Positions 37,814 through 48,486 are shown, counted from the stretch's first letter. The stretch: 64,000 nt of DNA from Angiostrongylus vasorum (GCA_018806985.1 JADANN010000096.1:67001-131000); one strand, 5' to 3'. The notes: generated by a model from the sequence alone, not told the origin. Made by a program: numbers and translations.

Positions 37814-40800
37814 GAGGAGAGAGAGGAATAGCTATACTCTTATAGTTTATTTTACTTAATCCAACATCGCATATCGTGCGGATCCCACTTCCTTCATTCC
37901 GTTCGTTTCCTCGCATCTGTTCTCATAAATGCCTAATGCCTACGGATTTGCTTATGCCTTCGGCCGCTGCTTTAGCATTCTGTCTTTTCCGTCATTGTCG
38001 TTGAATGCTGGTCTAGTAGATTCTTCCTTGAATTCTGGGAACCGTGCTAGACCGTTCCCATGTCCTCACCACAGACAGCAACCTTTGTGGATCATTGAAA
38101 GACACCACTGAAGTCATTCATACACGGATCATTGAAAGTTTGGCTTCAATTTCCTAACCACGAAGGGAAAAAAAATTCAGTTGGCCTTGGGTGGGACTGG
38201 ACCACTTCACTGTGTGTATTATTCAAGGCCATCTCTATTTCTGCATTACCTGCACTATGTCATGTGCATAGTTAAGTTATTAAGACAGTTTGTTTGTATA
38301 TATCAGCACTGTTGACATCTTCTTAGGCGGAATTCCCATTTATTCGCAAACCTTTGAAGCTTGAAAAGGAACATATGCGCACCAAACAATTCACCGAACA
38401 GGCAAGTCGTTTGTACTTTAGGCTCTGTACAACCACCGTACAGCTGTCCCCAAATGAATTCAGATTCATTTCAGGAATGTGCTTGGCAAATCCCTATGCT
38501 TAATGTAAACATTTGCTCGGATGGGCTAGTGAGCGGAAACAAATTAATAGTGGCAACGGTGAATCCTCCACGTCTCTACATAATTGAGAACATCGATGTA
38601 TCGAATGAGGTGCATTCGTTTTAATTATCGCCGGCGTTCTGTGATACAATAAGTGTAGACAGCCTGAGGGAAAGGCAAAAGGATGGACCTGCATGGTGTG
38701 ATGGTGAACGCATTAGCCCCGGGAAGGGTAGTTACGAGTTCGATCTCCACCACGGACACCTGCGGTCTGAAGTTTTGCAAATAACTAAGCATAATTGTGT
38801 TCATAGGTGTAGTTATTTCCATACATTCTTATGTTGTTACCACTTACTAAGCACATTACAACAGTTACGCACAAAGACGATCTTCACTCGTTTTTCTTTC
38901 TCCTCCCTTATTCTCAGTGTTTTTTGGAACTATATGAAGGCAGAACTTGTTCAGTGCAACTTTTTCTCTATCGCGAAAACGTTTCAACTTTATATCATGT
39001 CCATTTAACAGGTTTATGAGGTCGATATCTCAAGAATGTTGCTTTCATTTCGGCAGGTTTCAAAATATCAGCCAAGGATAAAGCTTGCTAGATATGGTGA
39101 ACACTTAATTCTGATTCACGAGGAAGTTGTGAGTTTTAGGTCATAATTACTTACTTACTTCGATACTTAGATGGCCCGTCCTCACTGGCTGTGCGGGCCT
39201 TAGCATAATCTCCACTTTTTTCGGAGTTTTTCTGGCTTAGCGATTGTAGTTCCTTGGAATCCCGAGGTCAGACAGGCCAAAGTATTCCTGAGGTCGTCAT
39301 CACCGCAGGCATTCGCCGCCCTTGTGGATCAGGGAGATTGGCTAACATGCGACTAGTTTGGTACTAGGGACGGTGACGGATCCTGGTTTTGGTTTACACT
39401 TAGCTGGGCTTCCTGATGAAAACGCCGGGTTCGTTCTCAACTTTGGGGACCTGGCCAGGGGGTGAATCCCTCCGTTGTACATCGCAAAACGGCACCCAGG
39501 AACACCTCCCTGCTACGATGACGCGGTAAACCATTTGGAGGAGTCATCATTATAATTATAAACAAGCTTCTTATTTTTCTATCTGCTGAAATGTTCGAAA
39601 TTTAGACAAACTCCTTATGTATAATGGATATGAAGAAAGATCTGATTCAACATATGGAAGTGGAGTGTTCGACGTCGAAGAGATTAACAAACAGTAAGTG
39701 TTACTGAAACTGTATTTACTAGTTTATATTTATTACTATTCCCCCATATTCTGATTTGAGATAGCCTTCGTTTTCTATAGGGAACAAGCCTGTGTGACAT
39801 TCATATAACCTTTACTGTTGATTTATTCTTTTTTACAGTGTTCGAAAATAAGGAATATCGCCTGGTACGTGCCCATAATCCCCTTCTGTTTGCGCGAAGT
39901 GGAAAGGAAATTATCCGCTTCGGAAATAATGACATTCTTACGCGCATGGAAATTCACAATGATATCACTAACATATTTCCAGTAGATGAAGAGAAAGTTC
40001 TGGTTAAGGGAAAGGTTAGTTTTCGCATGCTTTGATATTCTGGCAACACAAATTAGCAAACTTCTCATCACATATCTTATTGTTCGAAAACTGGAAATAT
40101 TTTTAGCATAAGATGAAAACCAATGTATAGCGTTGTCTATACTTATTTACTTGTATATTTGGACGGCCCGTTTTCACTGGTTGCCCGTGCTTCAGCATAA
40201 TCTCCATTTTTGGGAGTCTTACTGTTTAGCCATTATGTTTCCGTGGAGTCCCGAGGTTAGTCTGGCCAAAGTCTGCTCCAAGTTGTCACCACCATAGGCA
40301 ATCGCCGCCCTTGCAGATCAGGGAGATTTTCGACCATACGACTAGTTTGATTCCAGGACGGTGGTGAATCCTTGTAGAGGTTTACTCTTAGCTGGCCTTC
40401 CTGGTGGAAATTCCAGACTTCCTCTTAGCTTGAGAGATCCTGTCGGAGGGATGAATCCCACCGCTGTACATCACAGCCCGAAACCCAGGAACACCTCCCA
40501 GCCACTATGAGGCGGTAAACCATGAGCGTTGTCTGTAAACCTTGATAACAACATATGTCCTTCTTGACAGTGAATTCGTAGTGGTTTTCTTACAAACTAT
40601 CACGTTAACACGCGTAATTTGCAAAACTGAGTACACTGTTTGAAGGTTTTTGCCAGATATCGCGCAATTTTTTTCCCTACCAAAACCTCACTGAGGAACA
40701 TGGGAATCTTTTCACCGTTTTTGGAGGATGGTGATTATTATCTTCTTTGCTGTGAAAATGGTCGATGGAAGACCCGACTTGTTAGCATGAATCTCACCGT

Positions 40801-43800
40801 AGACATTGACGGTTTATATTTGCATGATAGCTCTGTATTTCTATCAGCCGAGGGTTTCCATTATCTCAAAAGTTCTGGATTTCCACGACTTTTGAGTAAA
40901 ACGGAAGTGGTCGGCAGTGTAAGGAACACATTTGATGTGGTAGATGCGCGTCGTCCGCACTACCTTTCGGACGAAAACACCAAGCAGTTTATGGATTTCA
41001 ATCGGAATTTGGTAGTTCTTCGTGATGTTGTCGTTGTCAGGGCTCAACCGAAGTGGAATGTTCCGAAAGATGTTGTTTCTGATGGTTAGATAACTTTTAT
41101 TACTCGGTTTAGTGTAGTGAAGTGTGTGATCAGTGTCTGTTCTGATACAATTTGCCGGAGGTTTTCATATTCAATGCTAAGGTAATGTCAATGTTCACCA
41201 AATCGGAGGTTTCTTGGAGGCAGTGGATTCAATCAGTGGCTTTGTTCAGTACGTTCCAGTTGCTGAACCTTCCTATCAAAGTTATCATGGGTGAGGATTA
41301 GTATTCTTTTTGTTGATAAAAGTAATTGTAAAATTGTAAGGACTTCAGATTCTTTCCGTGGTTTTTTTTTCACACGAAACCTGCTTTTCCAGCACATGGT
41401 TAGCAACAATCGCTCGAACGCCGTTTATTATGGTACCTTATAATGACGACAAAGTACTGACGGTTGATACCAGCGGTGGAATACGTTCATTTGAATTCTC
41501 TCCATCTACACTAGGAAAGTCATACAGAGAATGGACGCATTTAGTTGGAGGTAAGTGCAGAAGTAAATATTTCTATCTGGAGCTGGACAATACGCTGTGA
41601 GGTTTCTACTCGTCCTAAAGTCTTTACTATTCTATCACAGGTGCTGAACATAATAACTTACGGATTGAGTTCGAACGTGATCCTGGTGCGTTTGACATAT
41701 CAAGACTTAACGAACCTAAATTGGGCAAATTCGATCCATTTAATGCTCCTCATCACAGAGGTAATCAGTGGATGGGAGGAACTGGTGGATACTCAACAGC
41801 AGGCTTAGGAGGTGTTGGTGGGCCATTTAGGTGAGAGACGCCCTGCTATTTATTGATTTCTTGAGGAAGAATTTCACTAATACTTCATAGTAGAATACCT
41901 CTTAGTTTCTCATGCAGTTATTCTCAGGCTAGATGCTGGCCACGACGTACACCAAATGCCTGAGTCAGCTAAACGACAAGTACCTGAGCACATTCTCAAA
42001 AAGGCCAGAGAAGTAGCCAAAGCTGAATACCAGAAGAAACTTAAGGCATGGTTTTCGTTTTGTACTTTTAAACATATTTCGGAAAAGAAGGTACCATAAA
42101 TGCTGGAAGGAACTGTGAGTCGTGGAAAATACTATTTTCTCACATTCTACGTTTATCAGGCTCGTGAGTTTAGTATGTACAGGAAATGTTACTTTGTTCT
42201 TAGTTCTTTTTCCCACTTTTTTGCCGTAGACGATTTGTTGAGCAAAAAATCTAACTGAAAGGTTCCTACATGTGATGTATGGATCATATAGGATACAAGC
42301 TTAAATATAATGCAAAGGGGCATGATAGAGGAACTGAAAGGATTAAAAACAAAAGTTGATATTCTTTTTTTGTTTTAGCTTTCATGTATACCGTCTCTAG
42401 AGGAAACTGATAAGTTTTGCGAAATTATTAAACTTATGACATACAGGCGAAAAGAAGAACCCGCATGGTATGGTGGTGAACGCGTTAGCGCCCTGAATAA
42501 GTAATAGCGCGTTCGTTCCCCACCGCAGACACCGGTGGTCCGAAGTTTTCCAAACATATCATCATCGTGGTTGTATTTCACATAATACACTGTCGTGAAA
42601 AACTACTAAGCGGTAAATAAAAAGTTAACATACTAAACTTCTATTCATATTATAGGACATTGCAATGTCAGAGTATGATGACAATGCGTACATGTCCGTT
42701 TGGAACAAAATCAAAAAGCACTGTAGCCATCTTCGTTCAATTATCGAGCAGTTAGAAGCGAAGAGAAAGGAACGACAATGGACTCGTCATCAGACATCTG
42801 GCGATCTAGACGATGGAAAACTTATTGAGGGAGTAACTGGCGAAAGAAATATTTACAGGTAAGAAAAAGAAGAATGATTCTGTCTTTTTTTGAGCAATTG
42901 CTACATGTTTGCAACCATTCCAGACGTCGTTTGGATAAGTTGCCTGAAATTGGATCACCACTTTTAAAACCAAAACGGATGCGTTTATGTTTTGATGTGT
43001 CCGGATCAATGTATAGGTTTAATGGGTATGATAAAAGGCTTCAAAGATCTCTTGAAGCCGCGCTAATGGTTATGACATCATTTGAGGGAAAGCAAGATAA
43101 AGTAGCGTACGACATAGTTGGTCACTCTGGTGATGGTCCTTGCATCGAATTCATTACAAATGGCCGCTATCCAAAGAACAACAAAGAACGACTAGATGTT
43201 TTGATGCAGATGATGGCTCATACACAGGTTAGAAGGAATTTCTGCATTTTGCACTTGACATATGACTTAAGCAGTTTTCTGTTCGTTTTCTTAAGAGATC
43301 CAAACACAAGTTCCTTTAAAGGACTTCGTGGTGCTTAGCTAATAAATATTGTAATGAAAAGTATTTCTCCATATTTAGTTTGAAAACGATTAGTGAAAAC
43401 CATTTCACTTTGGGCGTACATGTCCCACTGCGATGCGATGTTTGTAGAGACTTTATACATTTATAACGTTCTATTAACACTTACACTTTCCTCCCAACGG
43501 CTTACCGCCTTATCGTGGGTGGGAGGTGTTCCTGGGTGTCGGGCTGCGAGGTACAGCGGGGGGATTCATTCCCCCGCAGAGATTCCCAAGCTGAGAAGGA
43601 GTCCGACATTTCCATCAGGAAGCCCAGCTAAGGGTTAACGAATACCAAGATCCACCGTCGTCCCCGTACCAAACAAGTCGCATGGTGGCAAGTCCCCCTT
43701 TGGTCCACAAAGGCTGCGACTGCCTGTTGTGGTGACGACCTGGGGCAGACTTTGGCCATGCTGACCTCGGGACTCCAGGAAACCACAATGGCTAAATCAG

Positions 43801-44697
43801 CAAAACCCTGAAAGAATGGAAATTTTGCTAGGGCTTGCACAACCAGTGAGGACGCACCATCCAAGTAAGTAAGTAAGTAAATAAGTAAATAAATAAACAC
43901 TTTGCAGTCAAATCCTGACCGTTTATGTACAGGTATGAGGATTTCTTTTAATCAAATATTGAGAAACGAATGGAATCAAAACGCTCTTATATGTTTGTGA
44001 GCATTAAAGTCTCCATCTCAGGGGCGCGTGTAGCGCAGTAGTCGAAGGCGCCCTACAATACACACGGGATCGATCCCGGCGCCCAAGGCTCACCAAGCCT
44101 TCCATCCCTCCGTGGTCGGTAAATTGGTACCAGATTTGTCCAGGAGGATAGCAGGACTGGCTCGATACATTAGATACATTGTAGGCCACTGCGAGTCATT
44201 GTAAAGACCAGATATGCATTTAGTAACCTCCAACGATGCTTAATGAAGTAGAATGAATGAAGCATCGCTTAGGGATTGATCAACGCCGAGGGCTTTTTCT
44301 TATGGAACCCCCATCCTTCACAAATATATGTGGTACTAGTAGCGCCTTTGCTTATTTATCCACGTTATAATTTCAGTTTTGCTCAAGTGGTGACTTTACG
44401 GTTGAAAGCCTTGACCAGGCAGTTAAGACCCTCAGTAAAGAGAGTGAATGCGACGAACGTATTGTGGTTCTTATCTCCGACGCGAACTTGGATAGATATG
44501 GAATATCACCAAAGAACATTATAAACATTATGAACAGAGATGACACGGTCAATTCATTCGTTATTTTTATCGGATCACTTGGTCAACAAGCTGAGAGATT
44601 ACAATCATCGTTACCAACTGGCAGAGCATTTGTTTGCGAAAATGCATCAGATCTTCCAAAAATTATGCAGAACATCTTCACATCAACACTTGGATAG
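24090..44697 (+). CDS. VWA8: VWA8: von Willebrand factor A domain-containing protein 8, mitochondrial AAA+ ATPase, 39 exons
   Basis: Dynein-like multi-AAA ATPase of the mitochondrial matrix side. Exons: 24090-24138, 24232-24324, 24404-24537, 24640-24750, 24819-24922, 25003-25066, 25131-25295, 25388-25540, 25734-25871, 25959-26072, 26171-26374, 26492-26620, 26755-26900, 26969-27124, 27226-27304, 33342-33454, 33520-33602, 33671-33768, 35238-35386, 35504-35677, 36138-36267, 36368-36469, 36635-36762, 36845-36962, 37104-37243, 37413-37589, 38327-38401, 38475-38609, 39012-39128, 39606-39693, 39839-40014, 40646-41084, 41182-41290, 41393-41550, 41641-41830, 41928-42045, 42656-42858, 42924-43227, 44377-44697. 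Length is about 1893 residues (human 1905). Exon 1 encodes a presequence (MVSTRILSSLSRRFMS). Phases agree throughout except for two single extra T bases (near 35664 and in 36259-36263) that break the frame. Several acceptors are AAG and two donors are GC. The exon 5 and exon 32 starts and the weakly conserved exons 25-27 are the least certain. Confidence 0.95.
24404..25871 (+). other. VWA8: VWA8 first AAA+ module (degenerate nucleotide site)
   Basis: Exons 3-9 encode the first ATPase-like module, about residues 48-337. The P-loop position reads GVPGALRS (about residues 78-85) and lacks the Walker A lysine, as does the human protein (GPPGPLRR). The Walker B position reads VLVIDGVEKAE (about 140-150). 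The strongest family signatures are RDTTEADIKQRREIRSGTAF in exon 4 and IALGLPVPRFHGNALDPPLR in exon 7. What is seen suggests that this module binds nucleotide poorly or is structural; that is inference from the missing lysine. Confidence 0.85.
26171..27304 (+). other. VWA8: VWA8 second AAA+ module (intact P-loop)
   Basis: Exons 11-15 encode the second module. Walker A is GTKGAGKT (about residues 415-422). The Walker B-like stretch is DVCVLDGAER (about 477-486), with the acidic second residue replaced by Gly, as in human LLDGIHR. Exon 13 starts at 26755 after a TTTATACTTTAG acceptor. Reading from that acceptor removes an apparent frameshift that appears if the exon is extended upstream. The module ends just before the 6-kb repeat-filled intron 15. 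Confidence 0.85.
28310..29600 (+). mobile_element. RTE reverse transcriptase fragment, opposite to the neighbouring copy
   Basis: Plus-strand 3' half of an RTE element inside VWA8 intron 15. It starts at VSLFKKGGLHDMSCRFFPIF (RTE VLLYKKGDPHDIGNYRPICL), continues through LICKLFARVILKRTHSTLDE and ends with the C-terminal tail (IRWAGHVRINVNRWTRAISG). It is 165 bp from the minus-strand copy at 29765-32995, forming a tail-to-tail inverted pair. Several stops and shifts. Confidence 0.8.
29765..32995 (-). mobile_element. RTE-type retrotransposon, decayed, in VWA8 intron 15
   Basis: Sense is the minus strand. The 5' end at about 32995 matches the 5' ends of the copies at 60112 and 62200. The untranslated leader is about 32560-32995, endonuclease remnants lie at 32203-32553, reverse transcriptase at 30302-30933 (DYKRPLCLTFIDLRKASDTT, FADNIVLITR) and the tail at 29813-30298 (SETCSLRKQDESSLSVIGRAVERM). 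It is 3'-truncated near 29770. A segment with KLFTASLEN is tandemly duplicated at 30475-30640. Many frame breaks. Confidence 0.85.
34748..34837. repeat. (CT)n microsatellite in VWA8 intron 18
   Basis: About 90 bases of CT repeats with CCCT interruptions, ending in CAGGG. On the plus strand this is a long polypyrimidine tract followed by a CAG. Confidence 0.95.
34839..35143 (+). pseudogene. Orphan coding-like segment in VWA8 intron 18
   Basis: Directly after a (CT)n tract and a CAG, the plus strand encodes ASQDPVPQEYFEKLVAHSFV then IKLLSPVCK. After a +1 change it continues ADGCFYEDLGTLSLAPSGFQ ... LNDIHEDHNHMQQLNQREE ... GRPPWNMDATKRIECRKCC to TGA at 35141. Human VWA8 has nothing matching this between its exon 18 and 19 equivalents. 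It looks like a fragment of an unrelated gene captured in the intron. Product not recognised. Confidence 0.35.
35238..36962 (+). other. VWA8: VWA8 third AAA+ module (complete Walker A and B), carrying two +1 frame breaks
   Basis: Exons 19-24. Walker A is GNQGVGKNK (about residues 733-741). Walker B is VLVIDEADKAP (about 795-805), with both acidic residues. This is the most canonical ATP site in the protein. Exon 20 has an extra T near 35664: without it the reading LKK-LLDSG joins exon 21 in phase. Exon 21 has an extra T in the run at 36259-36263: without it PFLGNDLFG spans the junction. Every exon before and after obeys phase, so an assembly indel or a recent polymorphism is likelier than old decay. 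Confidence 0.85.
35716..35945 (-). mobile_element. Family A SINE in VWA8 intron 20
   Basis: Antisense copy (CTCTCGCCGTTGATCAATCT to GGGGATCGATCCCATTGCAG). The outermost head with box A is missing. Confidence 0.8.
37769..37811. repeat. (TA)n microsatellite in VWA8 intron 26
   Basis: Perfect (TA)n of about 42 bases. Confidence 0.95.
38650..38800 (+). repeat. Family C repeat in VWA8 intron 28
   Basis: Sense copy (GACCTGCATGGTGTGATGGT ... TTTTGCAAATAACTAAGCAT). Confidence 0.65.
39149..39540 (-). repeat. Family B repeat in VWA8 intron 29
   Basis: Antisense, complete, starting TTACTTACTTCGATACTTAG. It lies between VWA8 exons ending 39128 and starting 39606, leaving only 20 bases after the donor. 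Confidence 0.78.
40138..40525 (-). repeat. Family B repeat in VWA8 intron 31
   Basis: Antisense, complete, about 120 bp after the donor at 40014 and 120 bp before exon 32. Confidence 0.78.
42440..42590 (+). repeat. Family C repeat in VWA8 intron 36
   Basis: Sense copy (AGGCGAAAAGAAGAACCCGC ... CATCATCGTGGTTGTATTTC). It accounts for most of the region between exons 36 and 37. Confidence 0.68.
43486..43895 (+). repeat. Family B repeat in VWA8 intron 38, with clear tetranucleotide tail
   Basis: Sense copy ending CCAAGTAAGTAAGTAAGTAA followed by ATAAGTAAATAAATAAA. The tail defines the 3' end of the family. Confidence 0.8.
44020..44298 (+). mobile_element. Family A SINE in VWA8 intron 38
   Basis: Complete sense copy with well-kept boxes (GTGTAGCGCAGTAGTCGAAG, CGGGATCGATCCCGGCGCCC). 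It ends about 78 bp before the last VWA8 exon. Confidence 0.88.
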
Positions 44698-44969
44698 AGA
44701 TACTTAACAGAGTAGAATATTTGGAAGACTTTATTATTTGAAATCTTTTTACGATCTTACCTAACATAGTGATTTATATCGACATCGAAGTAGTAGGTAT
44801 ATCGTAAAAGATATTTACCTGTTAACTAAATGGATATGACGTATCTTGATGTGAGACACTTCCTAGACGGTTGTTCTGTTATTGTAGTTGTTGTTGTTCT
44901 ATGTTTAGCTTTGTTATTACATATGATATAGTTCATCTTAAACATTAGTAAAATGATGTGCACACCAAG

Positions 44970-44975
44970 AATAAA
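44970..44975 (+). terminator. First AATAAA after VWA8, at the edge of an antisense SINE
   Basis: Scanning from the VWA8 stop, this is the first canonical AATAAA on the plus strand, 273 bases downstream. It sits exactly where the reverse complement of a family A SINE begins; other antisense copies show AATAAA-like or ATAAA sequence at the same place (near 48825, 54287, 35705). It may serve as the VWA8 poly(A) signal. Variant hexamers closer to the stop cannot be excluded. Confidence 0.4.
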
Positions 44976-44976
44976 G

Positions 44977-45262
44977 GGCAAAGCTCTCAGCGTTGATCAA
45001 TCCCCGAGGGAGATGCCCCATGCATTTGACTTCATTAAGCACCGTCGGAGATGATTAAATGCATATATCAGGCCTTTACAATGACTCGCAGTGACCTAGC
45101 GATACATCTAGCCAGTGCTGCTATCCTGCCAGACAATTCTGGTACCAAATTGTCGACTACAGAAGGATCGGAGGCTTGCAGGGCCTGGGGAACGGGGGAA
45201 GACCCTCCCCCCACGCGTATTGCTGGACGCCTCCGACCACTGCGCTACATGCGCGCCTTGTA
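44977..45262 (-). mobile_element. Family A SINE downstream of VWA8
   Basis: Antisense copy (AAGCTCTCAGCGTTGATCAA to CACTGCGCTACATGCGCG). Together with the sense copy at 44020-44298 it brackets the last VWA8 exon as an inverted pair. The B box region is altered (GGGGGAAGACCCTCCCCCC). Confidence 0.85.
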
Positions 45263-45965
45263 TGATGTGCACATTTGCAACACTTACAGCACGAATAGAT
45301 TTACTGGAAGGGTAATGTTAACCGACAACCGAATCGAATCGATTGCCGAAGTCTTGTTTTGTTATTTTGAAATGCTCAGCGACAAAAAAAACCAAATATT
45401 GCGCAGGCTTGAATTTTATTACGTGAAATTACTGGTTAAAATTACGATTATGCTACTTCAAGTACCAATGCTTGACACTGAGTAGTGAAGTCATGTGGTT
45501 TAAACAATATCACAAATAATGAAAGGCAAAAGTATACAGCATAGTATTAAAGGTGCACATGACATACACTCTGCTTTCTTCATTCTACTAGGATAATGGC
45601 CAGACCACAATTGTAGAAGATGGAAGTGTACGATCATTATAGAAACCCGTCTAGCAGTTAAAAATTGTTTTTGGAACTAAGATTCACATATTATGCGGTA
45701 CGACTGAAGGTTTAGAGGATGGTGGAAAATTTCTATGAAATACACTTATACAAGTTTGGCAGAACAGTTTCTTACAATTGCAACAGTTATTTCTGGAATT
45801 CGTTAATTATTCAAGGTTGAACTCCGACCAAAAAAAAAAATTAGCACGATATGAAAGTAGAGTATCAAGAAGATTACAGGTCACACTTTAAAGTTCGGAG
45901 AGAGATAAAAAGATGGAGAGAGAAGGAGTCAGAGAGAGACAAAGTAAGGAGGTGGAACATTCATA

Positions 45966-48486
45966 TCAACTTTTTGATGTTAAATGTGTGGACGTAGTTT
46001 GTTCAAGCTGCTGACGACGGACTCTCTCTGAAGAAATTGGCTTTCTTCGGAATTCAGTTATTGTAGCTGGAACTCCGTTCACGACGACCGTTATCTTCTT
46101 CGGAAAATTCCTGGAAGTCTACTCTTACTAGGCAATTCTACGCTCATCGTTCAAAAATACAAAGCCAATAGAAACCGGGTATGTAGTGCTGATTTAGACC
46201 CGTGGATACTATGATGAATGACAGTACTGATTCACAGTATCAGTGAAAGCGCATCAATATGTTCTTTTTTGTTGACATTTTTGGTTAACCATTAGGAATA
46301 GACAATTTCTGAGCAAGATATATTAACAAGATGAACATACCTGTAAATAAGATGATCCGACACTAATACCATTCTTTTACGATTTTTAACTACTCCGCCA
46401 TGAGTATTAAGACTACGAACTGCTGATCCACTTGATGATGACTCTGGTGAATGACGCGAAGTAGAGGGAGATCCAACACTTTGGTAGGCACGTCGTTTAA
46501 AACTAAGCAAAAATCCTTTACTCTATTACTGTAAACATGAAAATATCTGTGGAAAAATTCTTCTCAAATGTCAATTGAGAGGCAACCATCTAACGAAGGG
46601 TTTTCCTAAAGATCTTCGCCATTGTTGTATGTATTATTGTATCCTTCTTTATACAAGTCTACATTGCTATAGTTTGTCTAAGAACATCGTATTCATCGTT
46701 TTACATACCTGCTTGCTGCTTTTTCTTGTTGCTGTACGACAAAATTCTGGACCACTTTTTGCATTTGAACGACATTTTCATTTAATCGTGGCTTTCGGGT
46801 TGATGTTCCCTTCCTAAAATTGATATGATTGAACCCCCTAACGCTGTCAGTAAAACTTTTTCCTACTATGGAATTCTAGATGAAGCTAACTAACTAATAT
46901 TAAACTAGATCCCTAAAATTCCTAACTAAATCACCCTCGAAAACAGACATCCCTAAAATCCCAAAGTAACTACACTAAACTAAACCCCAATTTATTCACA
47001 AAAGAGAACACAAATGTTTAAAACATGAGAGCACTTTCAGACTATGAAGGCTTGTTTCTCATCTCCCTTTCGTACCCTCCCCTAAAATTATAACAAAATC
47101 CACAACTATTCTTTCCTTTTGTGCATAAATATGACAGAAATCATCTATTCGTAATTCAAAGAGAATTAAAATAATAGGTTAAAGCCATCAAAACAGAAAA
47201 CACATAGTGGTTACATACTCCGAGAAAATGTCATCAAAACAAAAGCAAAGACAGACAAAGGCCTCGCATAGTGTCAAACGCTTAGTTTACCAACACTCCA
47301 AAGGATTTCTATCCGAATTGTCTTTCAAGTTATCATACCACAATTCAAATTTCAGGTATGTTCCGATATTACAAGGTGGGTTGCATTCATCTCTACCTGG
47401 CACTGATTACCTGGTATATGGCACTCCAAATTTCTCCTTGAATATGAACAATCAAGACTTCACAAAACTATACTGCTCTCTAACTTATTCTTTGCTTATT
47501 AAGAACTCATAGGACGTGCCTTATTATCTTGCTATCATCTTAATTTTCTGCACAATTCGCTTACGGGAGCGTAAATATCCAGTTCACACACCAACTGAAA
47601 ACTCATAGCACGTTTGCTGTAATCTCATTTTACAAAAATAGCCGGCTCACAAATTCACCAACAGTTTATGAAATTTACTCGGATATTAAACGACTTTCTT
47701 GCTCTTCTAACTTCATGGTAATTGGACATTGAACAAATGCTTGTCGTAAGCCTCAGTCACAAATTTTGTCAATGCTTATATAACAAATAGTTTAATACGA
47801 ATTGTAGCATCTCCGTTAGTTAAATCGTTGTCGAGCGACCAGCCGATTCACTGAACTCAGTGTCGTCGCAGAAGAATCTGAGTCGGAAGGCAGTAAATTC
47901 CCTTTCGATATAGAGAAATCCGCGATACTATCTGTGGTAACGACCTAAGAACGCTGTAACATGAGGACTCTCTCATCACTCTCATATACTCCAACGATTC
48001 CAGGGAAATTCGTTCTTAGCCATGATTCAGCAGCAGTATCAATGAGAATAGAAGTCCACCGTTCTTCCCAGTAGAAACCGAAACCAAACATAAATTCGAC
48101 TGCCTATCCCGGTAACAGATACAATACAAAGAAACGAACAGAATAGATAATCGGGAAGAGAACATGTGAAAATAAGTCATAGAAGTAAGTGTAATAGTGA
48201 CAGGACATCACTACGCTCGTAGAACTGTCAATCATGCATAGAATATCGAACTTTAACTACAAGTGCTATACGAACAGTGTAGTAGGTTTGTATAACAGCA
48301 CAAAACAAAATCCAAAAAAGAAAATAAGAAAATGTTTACGAACCTTGTATCACACATTTCGCATTTGAAAGCCTCGAATCGATTACGATAGGTGCAAACT
48401 GTGCATTCCCAGCTACCCGCATCACATTCATCGTATGTAGCAACCACATCATCCTTACGAGAACGTTTCTTACTCGTACCGGACAT
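45966..48486 (-). CDS. RYBP: RYBP/YAF2 homologue (Polycomb PRC1 subunit), three exons
   Basis: RYBP/YAF2 bridges RING1 to DNA and ubiquitylated H2A in variant PRC1 complexes. Exons on the minus strand: 48344-48486, 46341-46502, 45966-46110, phases consistent, 149 residues. Exon 1 has a basic start (MSGTSKKRSRKDD) and a RanBP2-type zinc finger, W-E-C-T-V-C-(10 residues)-C-E-M-C, about residues 26-45. Exon 2 is rich in Ser, Lys and Arg. Exon 3 holds the RING1-binding strand ITVVVNGVPATITEFRRKP, matching RYBP's VTVGNVTVIITDFKEK. The stop is TGA at 45966-45968. It is shorter than human RYBP (228) because the Lys-rich linker and Ser-rich tail are reduced. It converges on VWA8. Exon 2 was joined by phase and composition, so it is less certain than exons 1 and 3. 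Confidence 0.88.
46503..48343 (-). other. RYBP intron 1, containing a coding-like stretch at 47816-48095
   Basis: This 1.8-kb intron has no SINE copies that I can see. On the same strand as RYBP, 48095 down to 47947 reads as an open, protein-like frame (FYWEERWTSILIDTAAESWL, then PGIVGVYESDERVLMLQRS) ending at TAG. The same frame then reopens to TAA at 47816 (SDSDSSATTLSSVNRL). It could be an alternative terminal exon, a nested gene fragment or chance. I do not recognise the product. 46503-47815 shows nothing else. Confidence 0.3.

Larger units (their letters stand above)
42924..44697 (+). other. VWA8: VWA8 C-terminal von Willebrand A domain with MIDAS
   Basis: Exons 38-39 encode the VWA domain. 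The metal-ion site motif DVSGSM (DxSxS) lies at about residue 1710, followed by GHSGDG and the late acidic strand VVLISDANLDRYG. The domain ends NIFTSTLG and TAG at 44695-44697, matching the family's C-terminal NIFTST ending. The glycine-rich linker before it (WMGGTGGYSTAGLGGVGGPF, exon 35) is also diagnostic of VWA8. Confidence 0.9.
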
